Origin: JBOGVZ01 sp050692985
Lineage (GTDB): Bacteria > Actinomycetota > UBA4738 > CALAEC01
Assembly: GCA_050692985.1 (NCBI GenBank)
Contig: JBOGVZ010000077.1
Coordinates: 1-64,000, forward strand
DNA length: 64,000 nt
Direction: 5' to 3'
The position numbers and the translations under genes are program-made. Within the stretch, counting starts at the first letter, position 1, and each line of letters begins with the position of its first letter. Positions 23,861 to 33,267 of this stretch are shown piece after piece. The notes under the pieces were generated by a model that did no database searches, was not told the origin of the DNA, and worked only from the letters and a program-made list of their open reading frames with translations.

Positions 23861-23933
23861 CTCCGGGGGCGAGACTCGAACTCGCAACCTACCGGTTAAC
23901 AGCCGGCCGCTCTACCGATTGAGCTACCCCGGA
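23861..23933 (-). tRNA. tRNA-Asn (anticodon GUU)
   Basis: A 73-nt cloverleaf on the reverse strand. Acceptor TCCGGGG/CCCCGGA, D-arm TAGCTCAA, anticodon loop CTGTTAA (GTT), T-loop GTTCGAG, discriminator G. All are typical of tRNA-Asn. No repeat of its 3' end and no integrase lies next to it. Confidence 0.94.
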
Positions 23934-23996
23934 ATGAGGGGGACCGAAGGTTCCCGGGTCAGTGTAGCAGCAGGCTCCCCGGGCACCGCGGGAAGG

Positions 23997-24025
23997 GGAG
24001 AGGCCGGCCCCCGGCCGGCCTCTCC
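23997..24025 (-). terminator. Strong hairpin after the M14 carboxypeptidase gene
   Basis: Arms 23997-24009 and 24013-24025 give a perfect 13-bp stem (GGAGAGGCCGGCC / GGCCGGCCTCTCC) with a 3-nt loop, starting 19 bp after the stop of the M14 gene. The following bases in that direction are TTCCCG, so the U-run is short; strong GC hairpins of this sort act as terminators in high-GC genomes. Confidence 0.6.
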
Positions 24026-24043
24026 TCCTTCGCTCCCGTGCGC

Positions 24044-27000
24044 CTAGCCGCCCAGGAGCCACTCGATCGAGCGGCCCATCACCTCAGCTCGCTTCGTCTC
24101 ATCGGTGATCCCCTCGAACCCGAACCCGAAGTACAGGGTGCGGAACGCGGCGTCGGGCGGGTCCATGGCCACCACGGCGCCCTCCTCGAAGCCCACCGAC
24201 ATCGTGCGCTCCCAGTCGTTGGGGTTGGGGTCGCTGCCCTCCGGCGAGCCCGGGACCGTCCATCCGTCCATCGGGTCGCTGTCCTCCTCGAAGGACGTCG
24301 AGCCCTCGCCGGTGGACACGGTGATGTCGTCAACGAACGCTCCCAGCCCCTGGATGGCCCAGTCGCTGGCGTAGCTGATGGCCACCTCCACCTCGCTCCC
24401 GGCATACTGCGACAGGTCGACCTTCCACTCCTCCCAGCCCTGGGACCGGCCGGAATTCGCCCACCACTCGCCGGTCCCTGTGCCGGAGCAGTCGGAACCC
24501 TGGTAGCGCTCCAGCCACGGGTGCAGCTCGTGCCACCCCGCGGGACAGCTCTGGCCCGTGCTCTGGCTGGTGTGGCCGTTCACATCGGGCAGGGTGGTCC
24601 AGTCGTCCTGGCCCACCGTGTGGGCCTCCACGAACACGAAGTCCCACTCCGGCTCCGTGTCGTAGGAGAAGAAGAACGACAGGTCGGCCGTGGTGGCCCC
24701 GGTGAGGTCGATGGTCCGCGACAGCCGCTTGAAGCTGATGTCCGCCCGGTTCGAGTACATGTAGAAATCGCCCGAGTGGGGCTCGAACTGGCTGCCGCCG
24801 CCGATGTCCCACTCCGCCGGCGCGTGGCTGTCGAACTGGGGATACTCCTGCGGATCCAGGATACTGCTGGTCGTCAGGAACCCGGCGCTGTGGATCTGGT
24901 TGTCGCCGCTGTCCGGGCCGTTGAACCCCCACGACGTCCCCTCGTACGGCTCCTGGGTGCCGACGACGTCGAGGATGCTGCCGTCCTCGGCCGTGCCGGC
25001 CTCGTCCTGGTACAGGAACGCCCCCAGGTAGTACTGGAGGAAGTCGTCCGACAGCGGGTCGCACCGGTCCCCCGTCGCGTCGGGGTTGCACGGATCGTTG
25101 TCCTCGGGGTCGAACTCGTAGCCGAACGCGTACTGGAGGCCGGCCCACTGGCCGTTGTAGAGCACGTTGCCGCCCTCGTTCAGGTACGAACGGAACTCCA
25201 GCACCATGTCGTTGGCCAGGCGCGACGCCGTTCCGGGCCGCATGCCCGGGTCCCGGGTGATCAGGTCGTTGGCCGTGTACCAGATGGCCGCGTCGAAGTG
25301 CCCCAGCACCCCCAGGTGGTCCGGCGCGGTGCGCCCGTGGCCGTCCACGTCGTACACCTCGTAGTCGATGCCGTTCGCCGCCAGGGCGTCCTGGAAGTAC
25401 GACAGGTAGTTCGGCTGGCTGCTGCTCTGGTACGGGGGCGAGTTCGTGATGCCCGTGTAGTCCTCCGCGGCAACGATCACCACCGGTGCATCGGACTCCT
25501 CCGCCACCGCATAGGTGAACGAGTCGCTCTGCTCGCCGCCGCCGGTGAACCACACCTCGACCTCGTCCCCCGGCTCGGTCCCGGTGACCTCACCGCGGAC
25601 GATGTGGTAGTAGACGTCGTAGTCGGTCCCGAAGCGGTCGGCGTCCTCCCACTCGGCCGTCGGCGCGGTCTGGGCAGGGCCGCCGTTGACGCTGTAGTTC
25701 AGCGTGACCTCGCCCAGGGAGCGCTTCGCCAGCACCTGGACCGGCTGGGGATCCCCGAAGGATGCCCGGAACGTGAAGTCCGACATGGGGTTGTGGGCCT
25801 TCTCCGGGTCGATCGTCGAGACGTCCAGGTAGAACGGCTCGGTCTGGGTTCCCAGGTGGGACGTGGGGTCATCGGGATCGGCCGCCGACCGGGCGGCGTC
25901 CCTGGAGAACGGCAGGATCCGCCGGAACTCCCGCTCCACGAGCGCCTCGTCGTCGGGGAAGACGAAGCCGGCCCCGGGGGCGCCCTCGCTCAGCTCGGGC
26001 GTCCACGCCAGGATCCCGTGGGTCGCGTGGGCGTAGTCCGTGGTCTCCCCGTTGGTGATGTACAGCTCGGCTCCCACGCCGGGGTCGAAGCGCTTCACGG
26101 CCGGCCGGAGGTCGGTCCCCGTCATAGCCACGTAGATGGGGTCGTCGGCCGACGGCGTCTGCACCTGCCAGCCCTGCGGGTACAGCAGGAGCTGCCCGAA
26201 GGAGTGGTAGTTGACCTGGAAGGCGAACGGGACGTCCTCCATGAGCCCGACCATGGCCTGGGTCTCCGGCTCGGACATCGGCGCCGTGCCCCGGTACGTC
26301 TCGCTGGAGAACTGGCCGGAAGAACCCTGCTCGTCGTAGTTCCAGTGCTCGGGGAAGTTCCGGTTGGGGTCCACGCCGTCCGCGTTCGTGATCTCCCCGT
26401 CGCCGTCGTTATCCCGCAGGTTCTTCCGCCACAGGCGGTCGACCTCGAACGTGTACTGGTAGCCATCCGGGTTGGCCACCACGATGAACCACAGCTCGTT
26501 GTCCTCCAGGAGCTGCGTCCGGCCGGCCCGGTACCGGTCGATGAACCAATGCAGCAGGCGCCGGTTCACCTCGACGCTGATCCACTCCCGTGCGTGCTGG
26601 AGGGATGAGTACAGGACCGCGGGCCGGGTCCCGTCGGGGACGGTGTTCGCGTCCTCCGTCACCTTGAGGCCGATGATCTCCCGTCCGTGGATGGAGTGGC
26701 CCAGGACCTCGAGCTTCACTAGGTCGGGATTGTCCGCCGCCACCTGATACAGCTCGTCACGGATCCCCCCGGGCTCGTCCCAGGAGCGCCACACGGTGAA
26801 CCCGTTCTCGGCCTGGGCGGCCGCTCGCTGCTGGGCGGTCCGACCCTGGGAGTCACGGGCCAGCCGGAGCCGGAAGCCCTGGGCCCGGAGCCGGGCCGCG
26901 TGGGTCGGAGTGAGCACCGTGGTGACCTCGATGCCCCGTCGCACCGTGTCCGCGTCGACGAAGTGGACGCCCTGGCGCCGGAGCTCCTGGATGTCCCCCC

Positions 27001-27136
27001 GCTCGATCACGGCCTCGTACATCTGCAGCCGCTCGCGGCCACCCGGGGAGGGCGCCCCGGGGGCCGGGGCCGATGTGGCCAGCACGGCCACGAACGAGAA
27101 CAGCGCGACGAGGCGGACGGGTCTGGGGATCCTCAT
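24044..27136 (-). CDS. Large secreted M14 zinc carboxypeptidase with C-terminal adhesive/immune-inhibitor-like domains
   Basis: A 1030-residue protein with signal peptide (about 1-28). A propeptide-like region (30-105) is followed by the M14 domain: zinc ligands in LQHAREW (His, Glu) and VNYHSFG (His), substrate Arg in VDPNRNFPEHW and catalytic Glu in WTPELSEG. The remaining half has beta-sandwich and M6-like modules, with DLSFFFSYDTEPEWDFVFVEA and WEEWKVDLSQYAGSEVEV. M14 enzymes remove C-terminal residues from peptides; this one probably digests extracellular protein. It is monocistronic with a strong hairpin behind it. Confidence 0.9.
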   Translation of the reverse strand: MRIPRPVRLVALFSFVAVLATSAPAPGAPSPGGRERLQMYEAVIERGDIQELRRQGVHFVDADTVRRGIEVTTVLTPTHAARLRAQGFRLRLARDSQGRTAQQRAAAQAENGFTVWRSWDEPGGIRDELYQVAADNPDLVKLEVLGHSIHGREIIGLKVTEDANTVPDGTRPAVLYSSLQHAREWISVEVNRRLLHWFIDRYRAGRTQLLEDNELWFIVVANPDGYQYTFEVDRLWRKNLRDNDGDGEITNADGVDPNRNFPEHWNYDEQGSSGQFSSETYRGTAPMSEPETQAMVGLMEDVPFAFQVNYHSFGQLLLYPQGWQVQTPSADDPIYVAMTGTDLRPAVKRFDPGVGAELYITNGETTDYAHATHGILAWTPELSEGAPGAGFVFPDDEALVEREFRRILPFSRDAARSAADPDDPTSHLGTQTEPFYLDVSTIDPEKAHNPMSDFTFRASFGDPQPVQVLAKRSLGEVTLNYSVNGGPAQTAPTAEWEDADRFGTDYDVYYHIVRGEVTGTEPGDEVEVWFTGGGEQSDSFTYAVAEESDAPVVIVAAEDYTGITNSPPYQSSSQPNYLSYFQDALAANGIDYEVYDVDGHGRTAPDHLGVLGHFDAAIWYTANDLITRDPGMRPGTASRLANDMVLEFRSYLNEGGNVLYNGQWAGLQYAFGYEFDPEDNDPCNPDATGDRCDPLSDDFLQYYLGAFLYQDEAGTAEDGSILDVVGTQEPYEGTSWGFNGPDSGDNQIHSAGFLTTSSILDPQEYPQFDSHAPAEWDIGGGSQFEPHSGDFYMYSNRADISFKRLSRTIDLTGATTADLSFFFSYDTEPEWDFVFVEAHTVGQDDWTTLPDVNGHTSQSTGQSCPAGWHELHPWLERYQGSDCSGTGTGEWWANSGRSQGWEEWKVDLSQYAGSEVEVAISYASDWAIQGLGAFVDDITVSTGEGSTSFEEDSDPMDGWTVPGSPEGSDPNPNDWERTMSVGFEEGAVVAMDPPDAAFRTLYFGFGFEGITDETKRAEVMGRSIEWLLGG

Positions 27137-27291
27137 GGGCTCTCCTTCCTTGGAGGGCTCCGACCGGCGGGCGGTGTCGGACTAGGGGTCGTCTGCAACA
27201 AGGATAAGGTCCCGCGCTCGAGGACCGCAATCCACCCGAGAGGACCGCTGTGTGACGACCCGACCTTGGCGGGAGCGGGCCGGGTGGCTCG

Positions 27292-27585
27292 TCAGGGTCG
27301 ATCCGCGCCCGACGCCACGGCGCCGCGGTCGAGCGGCCGGGGGGAGCGGCGCCCACGCAGCACCCGGACCAGCGACCGCACGCTGACCAGCCCCCACACC
27401 GCGTTGAGGACCACGAACGCCCACAGGCCCTCCAGGGTCGCGGCCACGCCCAGGCACGCCGACCCGACCACGTTGAACGTCAGGTACGCCGTCCCGAACG
27501 GCTGGGCTCGCTTGAGCTGGAGCGCCGCGAACGCCCCCAGCACCATGGCCGCCCCGGCGATCGAGACGAGCTGGCTGGTCTCCAC
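27292..27585 (-). CDS. CBU_0592-like small membrane protein
   Basis: A 97-residue protein with three hydrophobic helices (about 5-22, 30-50 and 52-68) and a basic tail. The pattern GAFAALQLKRAQPFGTAYLTFNV followed by a third helix ending in SVRSLVRVLRG matches the small CBU_0592-like membrane domain found beside transporters and alone. Function unknown. It lies 6 bp behind rpoD on the same strand. Confidence 0.7.
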   Translation of the reverse strand: METSQLVSIAGAAMVLGAFAALQLKRAQPFGTAYLTFNVVGSACLGVAATLEGLWAFVVLNAVWGLVSVRSLVRVLRGRRSPRPLDRGAVASGADRP

Positions 27586-27591
27586 GACCGG

Positions 27592-28896
27592 CTACTGCTC
27601 GAGGTAGTCGCGGAGCTTCTGGGAGCGGGAGGGATGACGCAGCTTCGACAGCGTCTTGGACTCGATCTGCCGGATCCGCTCCCGGGTGACCCCGAACTCG
27701 CGGCCGACCTCCTCCAGCGTGCGGGGATGGCCGTCCATGAGCCCGAACCGGAGCTGGATGACCTTCTTCTCCCGCTCGGACAGCGTGTGCAGCACCGACT
27801 CCAGCTGCTCCTGGAGCAGGATGAAGCTGGCCGCATCGATGGGGACCACGGCCTCGGAGTCCTCGATGAAGTCCCCCAGGTGGGAGTCCTCTTCCTCCCC
27901 GATGGGGGTCTCCAGCGACACCGGCTCCTGGGAGACCTTGAGGATCTCCCGCACCTTCTCCGCATGGATGCCCATCTGATGGCCGATCTCCTCCGGCAGG
28001 GGCTCCCGGCCCAGGTCCTGGAGGAGCTGGCGCTGGATGCGCACCAGCTTGTTGATCGTCTCCACCATGTGCACCGGGATGCGGATCGTGCGGGCCTGGT
28101 CGGCGATGGCCCGGGTGATGGCCTGGCGGATCCACCAGGTGGCGTACGTGGAGAACTTGTAGCCCTTCGAGTAGTCGAACTTCTCCACGGCCCGGATCAG
28201 GCCGAGGTTGCCTTCCTGGATCAGGTCCAGGAACAGCATGCCCCGGCCCACGTACCGCTTGGCGATCGACACGACCAGCCGCAGGTTGGCCTCGATGAGC
28301 TTCTTCTTGGCGAGCTGGCCGTCCCGCTCGACCTTGCGGAGGAAGCCCTCCAGGGCCTCACCCTTCGGCTTGAAGGACCTGGAGATCCGCTCCCGGCCGA
28401 TGCCCTCGACCTTGCCGAACTTGTCCACCTGGTGCTCGCGGATGCGCACCACCGACTCCACCACGTGGCGGAGCTGCTTCTGGTCCACCTGCCCGCGCGA
28501 ATCCATCCACCGGCGGAGCTCGGTGGCGAACTCGCCCGCCTCGATCCGCATGGCGAAGTCCACCTCCTGGGGCGCGGTGAGCAGGGGGACCTTCCCGATC
28601 TCCTTGAGGTACATCCGGACCGGGTCGTTGGTGGGAGCCTTGAGGAGGTCGTCGTCCCGCGACACGGTGGGGGCGGCTTCGAGCTCCTCACCGGGGACCT
28701 CGATGACCTCGATCCCCTGCTCGCGCAGGTGCTCTTCGATCTGGGTCAGGAAGTCCTCGACCTGTTCCGGGGTAAGGTCCTCCACCGGGAGGCCCTCCAG
28801 CAGGTCCTCCGACGTCACGAAGCCCCGCTCGCGGCCGCGGGCCACGATGATCTCCTTGGCCTCGTCGAGACCGGGCTCCCGGGTCATCTCTGCCAC
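27592..28896 (-). CDS. rpoD: Primary RNA polymerase sigma factor (RpoD/SigA)
   Basis: A 434-residue sigma-70 factor. Region 1.1-like N-terminus, region 1.2 with DPVRMYLKEIG, region 2 with the core-binding FLDLIQEGNLGLIRAVEKFDY and the -10 reading YKFSTYATWWIRQAI, region 3, and region 4 with RFGLMDGHPRTLEEVG and TRERIRQIESKTLSKLRHP. The full set of primary-sigma regions marks it as the housekeeping factor. It starts at GTG 28896, two bases past the dnaG stop, giving the common dgt-dnaG-rpoD macromolecular synthesis order. Confidence 0.96.
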   Translation of the reverse strand: MAEMTREPGLDEAKEIIVARGRERGFVTSEDLLEGLPVEDLTPEQVEDFLTQIEEHLREQGIEVIEVPGEELEAAPTVSRDDDLLKAPTNDPVRMYLKEIGKVPLLTAPQEVDFAMRIEAGEFATELRRWMDSRGQVDQKQLRHVVESVVRIREHQVDKFGKVEGIGRERISRSFKPKGEALEGFLRKVERDGQLAKKKLIEANLRLVVSIAKRYVGRGMLFLDLIQEGNLGLIRAVEKFDYSKGYKFSTYATWWIRQAITRAIADQARTIRIPVHMVETINKLVRIQRQLLQDLGREPLPEEIGHQMGIHAEKVREILKVSQEPVSLETPIGEEEDSHLGDFIEDSEAVVPIDAASFILLQEQLESVLHTLSEREKKVIQLRFGLMDGHPRTLEEVGREFGVTRERIRQIESKTLSKLRHPSRSQKLRDYLEQ

Positions 28897-28897
28897 G

Positions 28898-30703
28898 TCA
28901 TGCTCCCTCTCCGGCCCGGACCCGCACCGCTCGCCACCGACTCGTCAGGTCGGCCAACTCCTTGAACAAGGGGTCGAAGGTGTCGGCGTCGGTGACGGGA
29001 TTCAGGCGCTCCAGGCGCTTTCTCATTGTATCGATTCGACGCTTCAGCCCCATTTCCTGAAGCCGAAAGAATACGCGTTCCGCGTAGTCCTGACGGGGCT
29101 CGCCCTTGAGCGGCTCGACGGTCACCTCCGCGATCAGCTCGCCCAGACCCATCTCCTGGGCCCGGCCCGCGAGGTCGGCCGGGGTCCCGATGTGGGAACG
29201 GAGGAAGGCGAAGGCCTTGCGGTAGCGCTCCGTGGTGAACAGGTCCTCCTCGAGGTCGTGCCGCAGCTCCTCGGTCATGTCGGGATGCTGGGCCACGAGC
29301 TTGAGGGCTTCCTTCTCGACCTCCCGGGCCGGGGTCCGAGCCTCCACGACCCGACGGGGTCGATCCGGCTCCTGCCCTACGGCGGCCCGCTGCCGCGGCC
29401 GGGCGGCCTCCGCCGGCCGCCGCTCCAGCTCGAGCAGCACGGCCGAGGGACTGACCCCGGCCAGGTCGGCCAGCAGGCCGGCGTACTGGCTGCGCCGGAC
29501 CGAGTCCTGGAGACCGGCCACGATCGGCAGGGCCTCCTGCACGGCCCGGGCCTGGCCGTCGGGGCCGGTGAGATCGCGGTCCTGGAGCGTGCGCCGCAGC
29601 ATGAACTCCACGAGCGGGATGGCCTGGTCCGCCAGGGTGGCGAAGGCCTCCGGGCCCCGCTCCTTGACGAGATCGGCCGGGTCCAGCCCCTCGGGGAGCA
29701 CCAGCACCAGGGCCTCCACGGGGTACCGCTCGTGGAAGTCGTAGGCCCTGGCCGCGGCCCGGGCCCCGGCCTCGTCGGAGTCGAAGGCCAGCACGGCCTG
29801 GCGGGCGAACCGCCGCAGGACCTCGAAGTGGCTCTCTCCGAGCGCCGTCCCGCAGGTGGCCACCCCGGTGGGGATGCCCGCCTGGTCGAGGGCGATGACG
29901 TCGGTGTACCCCTCGACCACGTAGGCCCGTGCGGTCTTCGACATCTCCCCCTTGGCCCGGTGGAGGTTGTACAGCAGGTGGCTCTTGCGGTACACGGGCG
30001 TCTCCGGCGAGTTCAGGTACTTGGGGCCGTCGCCCTCGAGCAGGCGGGCCCCGAACCCGACGGCCTGACCGGACAGGTCGTGGATGGGGAACATGATCCG
30101 GGCCCGGAACCGGTCCCTGGTGCCGCCCCGGGGGTCCGTCATCGCCAGGCCGGCCTCCACGAGGATCTCCGGCGAGTGCTCCCGGGCCATGCGGCGCAGG
30201 AGGAAGTCCGGGTACCCCGGCGCGTACCCGATCGAGAACCGCTCCACGGCCTCCCGCGAGATGCCCCGGGATGCCAGGTACGCGCGGGCTGCCTCCGCCT
30301 CCCGCCCGTCGACCAGCATGCGGTGGTAGAGCTCGCCGGCGCGAGCGTTGGCCTTGTGCAGGGCCTGCTTCCTCGACCGGGCCCGGCGCTCCCCCGGCGA
30401 CACGCCCTCGTAGCGCAGGGTGATGCCCGCCTGGCGGGCCAGCCGCTCCACGGCCTCGGGGAACGGCACGTTCTCCACCTGCTCGACGAACCGGAAGGCG
30501 TTGCCCCCCGCCCCGCACCCGAAGCAGTAGTAGACCTGCTTGGCCGGGTCCACGCTGAACGAGGGCGTCTTCTCCGTGTGGAAGGGGCACAGGCCGGAGT
30601 ACGCTCGGCCGGCCTTCTTCAGCGCGACGTACTGCTGGATCAGCCGGACGATGTCCGTGCGCTCACGGACGGCATCGACGTCGTCCTGCCGGATGCGGGC
30701 CAT
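28898..30703 (-). CDS. dnaG: DNA primase
   Basis: A 601-residue primase. The N-terminal CHC2 zinc finger is visible (LCPFHTEKTPSF, YYCFGCGAGG). The core includes YLNSPETPVYRKSHLLYNLH and the TOPRIM motifs VVEGYTDVIAL and LAFDSDEAG. The C-terminal helicase-binding part follows. It makes RNA primers for replication. It sits directly behind dgt and in front of rpoD, with gaps of only 1-3 bp. Confidence 0.96.
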   Translation of the reverse strand: MARIRQDDVDAVRERTDIVRLIQQYVALKKAGRAYSGLCPFHTEKTPSFSVDPAKQVYYCFGCGAGGNAFRFVEQVENVPFPEAVERLARQAGITLRYEGVSPGERRARSRKQALHKANARAGELYHRMLVDGREAEAARAYLASRGISREAVERFSIGYAPGYPDFLLRRMAREHSPEILVEAGLAMTDPRGGTRDRFRARIMFPIHDLSGQAVGFGARLLEGDGPKYLNSPETPVYRKSHLLYNLHRAKGEMSKTARAYVVEGYTDVIALDQAGIPTGVATCGTALGESHFEVLRRFARQAVLAFDSDEAGARAAARAYDFHERYPVEALVLVLPEGLDPADLVKERGPEAFATLADQAIPLVEFMLRRTLQDRDLTGPDGQARAVQEALPIVAGLQDSVRRSQYAGLLADLAGVSPSAVLLELERRPAEAARPRQRAAVGQEPDRPRRVVEARTPAREVEKEALKLVAQHPDMTEELRHDLEEDLFTTERYRKAFAFLRSHIGTPADLAGRAQEMGLGELIAEVTVEPLKGEPRQDYAERVFFRLQEMGLKRRIDTMRKRLERLNPVTDADTFDPLFKELADLTSRWRAVRVRAGEGA

Positions 30704-30706
30704 CCG

Positions 30707-31717
30707 TTACAAGAGCCATCCCTGGGGGAGGAAGAGCTGCTCGTAGATCCGCAGGGCGAAACGGTCGGTCATCCCCGCGATGTAGTCGGCCACCTGCGTG
30801 GTGAGGTCGCCCGGCGCGGTGCGGTACTCCGGCGGGATCTCCTCGGGATGGTCCAGGTAATGGGAGAACAGCGCGCGGATCAGGGCCACGGCCTTCTCCT
30901 GCTCCGCGGCGGCCTCCTTCCGGAGGTACACCCGCTGGAACATGAAGTCCCGAAGCACGTTGAGCGCCGCGAACACCGGGTCGGACATCCGCACCTCGGA
31001 CCCGTCGGCGGTCGTCTCAACCATGTCGTTCACCAGGGTCTCGATGCGCTGGCCGTGCGAGGTGCCCAGGACCCGAGTGGCCTCGGGGGGGAGCTCGTCC
31101 TCGGACAGCAGGCCGGCCCGGATGGCGTCGTCGATGTCGTGGTTCACGTAGGCCAGCCGGTCGGCGAACCGCACCACCTGGGCCTCGGTGGTGGCCGGCA
31201 TCGGCATCAGCCAGGTGTGGTTGACGATGCCGTCGCGGACCTCCCAGGTGAGGTTCAGGCCCCGCCCGTCCCGCTCCAGGTGGTCCACGACCCGCAGGCT
31301 CTGCTCGCTGTGGCGGAACGGCCGGCCCAGGAACGGGCTGAGGGCCTGCTCGCCGAGGTGCCCGAACGGGGTGTGGCCCAGGTCGTGCCCCAGGGCGATG
31401 GCCTCGGTCAGGTCCTCGTTGAGGCGCAGGGCCCGGGCGACGGTCCTGGCGATCTGGGATACCTCGAGCGTGTGGGTCAGCCGGACCCGGTAGTGGTCAC
31501 CCTCGGGGGCGATGAACACCTGGGTCTTGTGCTTCAGACGGCGGAAGGCCTTGCAGTGGACCAGGCGGTCCCGGTCTCGCTGGAAGGCCGTGCGCATCGC
31601 GTGGGGGGCCTCCTCCCGTTCCCGGCCCTTGGAGGCGGAGGACAGGGTGGCATGCGGGGAGAGCGTCCCCTCCTCGAGTTCCTCCTGACGTTCCCTGATC
31701 CCGCCCACGCCGCTCAC
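30707..31717 (-). CDS. dgt: Deoxyguanosinetriphosphate triphosphohydrolase-like HD protein
   Basis: A 336-residue HD-domain dNTPase. FRRLKHKTQVF, RVRLTHTLEVSQIART and the double HD signature ALGHDLGHTPFGHLGE are typical. It cleaves dNTPs to nucleoside and triphosphate; specificity cannot be set from sequence. It leads the dgt-dnaG-rpoD set; the stop is 3 bp before the dnaG start. Confidence 0.93.
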   Translation of the reverse strand: MSGVGGIRERQEELEEGTLSPHATLSSASKGREREEAPHAMRTAFQRDRDRLVHCKAFRRLKHKTQVFIAPEGDHYRVRLTHTLEVSQIARTVARALRLNEDLTEAIALGHDLGHTPFGHLGEQALSPFLGRPFRHSEQSLRVVDHLERDGRGLNLTWEVRDGIVNHTWLMPMPATTEAQVVRFADRLAYVNHDIDDAIRAGLLSEDELPPEATRVLGTSHGQRIETLVNDMVETTADGSEVRMSDPVFAALNVLRDFMFQRVYLRKEAAAEQEKAVALIRALFSHYLDHPEEIPPEYRTAPGDLTTQVADYIAGMTDRFALRIYEQLFLPQGWLL

Positions 31718-31766
31718 GCTCCGGCGTAGGGTAGCACGCGCTTCCGACGGCTCCTCCGGACCGGGC

Positions 31767-32366
31767 TCAGCGCCCCACGATGCGGTAGTAGAGGTAGGCG
31801 AACGTCTCCCGCAGATAGCCCTGGAGCCGCGTCGACTGGCTGCGGGCCGCCGAGTGCCAGGTCGCGGACACGTGCCCCTCGATGCCCAGGTCGCGGGCCA
31901 TGCGGCGGATGCGGAGGTTGTGCCAGGGGTCCGACACCAGGAACGCGCTGGCCAGGCCGTTCTGCTCCATGAGCGCCACCGCGGCCCGGAGGCTCTCGAA
32001 GGTGGTGTTCCCCTCCGGTGAGGTCATCACCGCGTCCGGGGGGATGCCCGAGGCCACCAGGTAGTTCGCTCCGGCCTGCGCCTCGGTCGTCTCGTCCCCG
32101 GGCTGGCCGGCGCCCACGACCATGATGCGCTCGCTGAAGCCTTGCCGGAAGAGCAGGGCCCCGTGGTCCAGCCGCCCCCGGAAGATCGGCGACGGGTCGC
32201 CCCCGTACTGGGCGGCCCCGAACACGATGACCGCGTCCGCGTGGTCGAGCCGGCTGGCCTCGTCGGTGTGTGCGGCCCGCCATACGGCGACCGCGCTGGC
32301 CACCACGGGGGAGACGAGCAGCGCCACGACGAGCAGCGCCACCAGGAGGCGGGAGCGCCCGCTCAC
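31767..32366 (-). CDS. YdcF/SanA family (DUF218) membrane-anchored protein
   Basis: A 199-residue protein with one N-terminal membrane helix (about 6-30) and a DUF218 domain: ADAVIVFGAAQYG, GHALLFRQGF-like segment and VGAGQPGDETTEA, ending SDPWHNLRIRRMARDLG. DUF218 proteins are implicated in envelope functions and vancomycin tolerance in enterobacteria; the reaction is not known. It stands 50 bp upstream of dgt on the same strand. Confidence 0.85.
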   Translation of the reverse strand: MSGRSRLLVALLVVALLVSPVVASAVAVWRAAHTDEASRLDHADAVIVFGAAQYGGDPSPIFRGRLDHGALLFRQGFSERIMVVGAGQPGDETTEAQAGANYLVASGIPPDAVMTSPEGNTTFESLRAAVALMEQNGLASAFLVSDPWHNLRIRRMARDLGIEGHVSATWHSAARSQSTRLQGYLRETFAYLYYRIVGR

Positions 32367-32413
32367 GCCCCAACTGTATACATGGCGCCGGGTCGCTCCG
32401 GCGCCGCGTGGCG

Positions 32414-32600
32414 CTCAGCCCCCGCAGAGGAGCTCGAGGCGGCCCTGGAAGGTCGGCTCCATGCCGGCCCGGGCCACGGCCGCGCGCAGCTCCGGCCGCG
32501 TCGGGCGTCTCGACCCACCTCCACGGCAGCGATCACCCGGCCAGGAACTGCTCCCCCTGCCAGGTTCCGGACCTTCCGGCGCCGGAGCTTCCGAACGATC
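32414..32600 (-). pseudogene. Possible frameshifted 3' remnant of an unidentified gene
   Basis: One frame ends RAAVARAGMEPTFQGRLELLCGG and a stop at 32414, which has a protein-like composition. Upstream sense can only be kept by moving between frames (EQFLAG, then SLPWRWVETPDA). It may be the decayed end of a longer protein. No start or family is identifiable, and the call is weak. Confidence 0.3.
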
Positions 32601-33267
32601 AGCGCCTGTTGAGCGCCCTCACGCCGGGGCGGTCGGAGCATGCGGTCTCCAGGGGGTCCTCCTCCAGCACGCTCCAGGAGGCTCCCTCCTCGATCCTTCC
32701 CTGGGCCCCCACCCGAAGGAGCTGCTGGTATTCGCGTCCGCCCTGTTCGTAGACCACGAGGTGCCCATCGATCCGGAACGGTCCCGGGGTGACGGCGCGG
32801 AGCCACACCAGGACCCGGGCCTCTTGGTCGCGACCCAGCAGGTACCCGGAGAGGGGGTGCAGCTCCTGCACGTGGCAGGGCTCCCCCCGCTCCTTGACCG
32901 TCGGCGGGTACGTCACGTACAGGCCGCCCGGCACCACGCCCAGGTTCCGCTCGTAGGGGGGATGCCGAGCGTGCGTGCCCGGCAGCCGGGCGATCTCCAT
33001 CCGAACGACCGTGACCGAGCTCGAGAAGGCGCCGGTCAGCGAGACGCGGGCCAGCCGGATCGGCTCGGAGCTCGTGTTCCACAAGAACGCCGACATGAGG
33101 ATCCACTGGTAGCCCGGAGGCATGGCCCCCATCACCCACCGATCCTGGGCCGCGGTGGGCCGGAGCGCGGTCCCGCTCGGGACCCCTCCGGTCCCGCCAC
33201 CCCCACCGCACGCCCCCGCCAGCAGCCCGGCGGAGACCACGATCGCCAGGACCGGCCTCACTCGCAT
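32599..33267 (-). CDS. Hypothetical lipoprotein
   Basis: A 222-residue protein starting MRVRPVLAIVVSAGLLAGAC, a lipoprotein-type signal, followed by a Gly-rich linker. The mature part is predicted beta-rich (WNTSSEPIRLARVSLTG, PLSGYLLGRDQEARVLVWL) and ends basic. Its ATG overlaps the stop of the preceding secreted-protein gene by 10 bp, so the two are translated together. No family recognised. Confidence 0.7.
   Translation of the reverse strand: MRVRPVLAIVVSAGLLAGACGGGGGTGGVPSGTALRPTAAQDRWVMGAMPPGYQWILMSAFLWNTSSEPIRLARVSLTGAFSSSVTVVRMEIARLPGTHARHPPYERNLGVVPGGLYVTYPPTVKERGEPCHVQELHPLSGYLLGRDQEARVLVWLRAVTPGPFRIDGHLVVYEQGGREYQQLLRVGAQGRIEEGASWSVLEEDPLETACSDRPGVRALNRR

Noticed and set aside
24038..26608. 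An 856-codon open frame opposite the M14 carboxypeptidase
   Set aside because: Antisense shadow of a gene with clear zinc ligands; composition is Arg/Val/Leu/Gly-biased with no domain.
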